DNA of 64,000 nucleotides, taken from positions 963,001 to 1,027,000 of the forward strand of contig NC_132977.1 of the NCBI RefSeq assembly GCF_047496725.1. The letters run 5' to 3'. The translations under genes were made by a program, and so were the position numbers. The notes below the pieces were generated by a model, which did not search any database, had not been told where the DNA came from, and worked only from the letters and a program-made list of their open reading frames with translations. The DNA comes from Anoplolepis gracilipes. Taxonomy: Eukaryota > Arthropoda > Insecta > Hymenoptera > Formicidae. Positions 63,056-64,000 of the stretch are shown one piece after another. Each line of letters opens with the position of its first letter. The stretch's first letter is position 1.

Positions 63056-64000
63056 TTTTTTTTTTTTACGACGATTTTGCGACGGTATATGCTCGTAGTA
63101 TGTTAGCTAAAAGTAACAGCGCCATGAAATATTCATGGCATAATAACGATGCGAATCACAGTATTTCGTGTATATTCGCCAGGTGCAGCCGTCGTAGTCG
63201 CTGCACTGTGCAGATGTAATCCGTGCTGCTTAATCGCGCGCCTGGAGTATGTCGGGAATCGGTTGTAGCGCGGGAATCGGTATTAGCACTCTCCGCGATT
63301 ATGTAAAGCTCGAGCGATTATGGAGATCGAATTAAGCTCATGGCGCGCGCCCGCGCACTCAAACGGGGTTGACGCGTGAAGAGAGAGAGGGTGAGTTATG
63401 AAGGGAAAGAGGGAGTGAGCGGGGAAGGCGCCATGGCATAGAGCAAAGGGTCGCGTGAGTGCTTTTCGCGGAGGTAGCGCAGCCTCTCTACGGCAAAGAG
63501 TAGGGGATGGTTTGCGATTCCCGTAAATTAAAGGACAATCGAGCCGAGGTCACTCCCCATTGTGTTACTGGCTCTGATTTCAACGGCACATGACCGGACA
63601 ATGCGCATCTAGTGAGATTCGCTCTCGTAATTCATGTAACTGCCAAACGCTCGTGGTTTCCGGCCCGAAAGAGAAACGGAGACATGTCGAGTGAAGAATA
63701 TAAATACGCGAAAAATGTGTACGATAATAATGACGAAATAGAAAGAAGGAGAAAATATATTTTTCTTTTTTACTTACATTATTCTCGGTTAGGGTGAACT
63801 AGGGTATGATGACCATAGGCTGTAATTTTTTCAATAATCGCTGCATAGTGCGCTTTTTTAGTCAATATCAAAGATAATCGATATATATTTAGTAGTTTAT
63901 GTCCATACATTATTCGAAATAACGATATTGTGAATCTTATATCATATTTTTACTTTTGACTACATGCAAAGTTTTTCATTTGTCCACTAAAAACTGTTAT

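Larger units (their letters stand above)
56456..64000. other. non-coding region to the window end
   Basis: Contains a 10-bp triplication (CTAAAGTTTT, about 56704-56730), a strongly AT-rich block at 57.7-58.3 kb, GA and CTTT repeats and one weak minus-strand ORF (59.6-59.9 kb). A 178-codon plus-strand frame at 58682-59218 has no domain or repeat signature and is probably chance. Confidence 0.5.

Overview
This is eukaryotic nuclear DNA from an insect, most likely a hymenopteran such as an ant. The evidence is small introns with GT-AG junctions, a split gene whose protein is a recognisable insect-type UNC-5 netrin receptor, many (GA/CT)n, (AT)n and (TGCG)n microsatellites, and large AT-rich non-coding stretches that alternate with CpG-containing blocks. 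The species assignment is inference; the UNC-5 identity is solid.

Layout. 1-11.9 kb: no gene I can support, with simple repeats and isolated spurious open frames. 11.9-13.3 kb, minus strand: a compact six-exon gene for a predicted 285-residue multi-pass membrane protein of unrecognised family, which I assembled by hand from exon phases. 13.3-24.2 kb: non-coding with microsatellites, ending in a compound trinucleotide repeat and a TATA/initiator pair that could be the start site of the next gene. 24.8-33.2 kb, plus strand: the complete Unc5 gene, 13 coding exons and 1,003 residues. In order they encode a signal peptide, an acidic tyrosine-rich segment, two Ig domains, two thrombospondin type-1 repeats, a transmembrane helix, and ZU5, UPA and death domains. 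33.2-64 kb: about 31 kb without a convincing gene. It holds a 222-bp tandem duplication (41.35-41.8 kb), a long (TGCG)n tract (42.7 kb), an ~880-bp element with terminal inverted repeats (51.3-52.2 kb), a ~272-bp MITE (56.2-56.5 kb) and a few weak candidate small ORFs.

How the genes work together. Unc5 is a guidance receptor at the growth-cone surface. Its ectodomain binds netrin and its ZU5-UPA-death-domain tail signals repulsion. The minus-strand gene is oriented head-to-head with Unc5, with about 11.5 kb between start codons; nothing in the sequence links their functions. Both reading frames end directly at an AATAAA hexamer, so short 3' UTRs are possible.

I found no new multi-gene system. 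The items most worth a second look are the orphan multi-pass gene, the two inverted-repeat elements, and modular features of Unc5: the phase-1 exon cassette with a 36-nt microexon, the acidic/tyrosine N-terminus and a DxxD motif ahead of ZU5. Splice sites were called by eye from GT/AG, phase and protein continuity; there was no transcript evidence.
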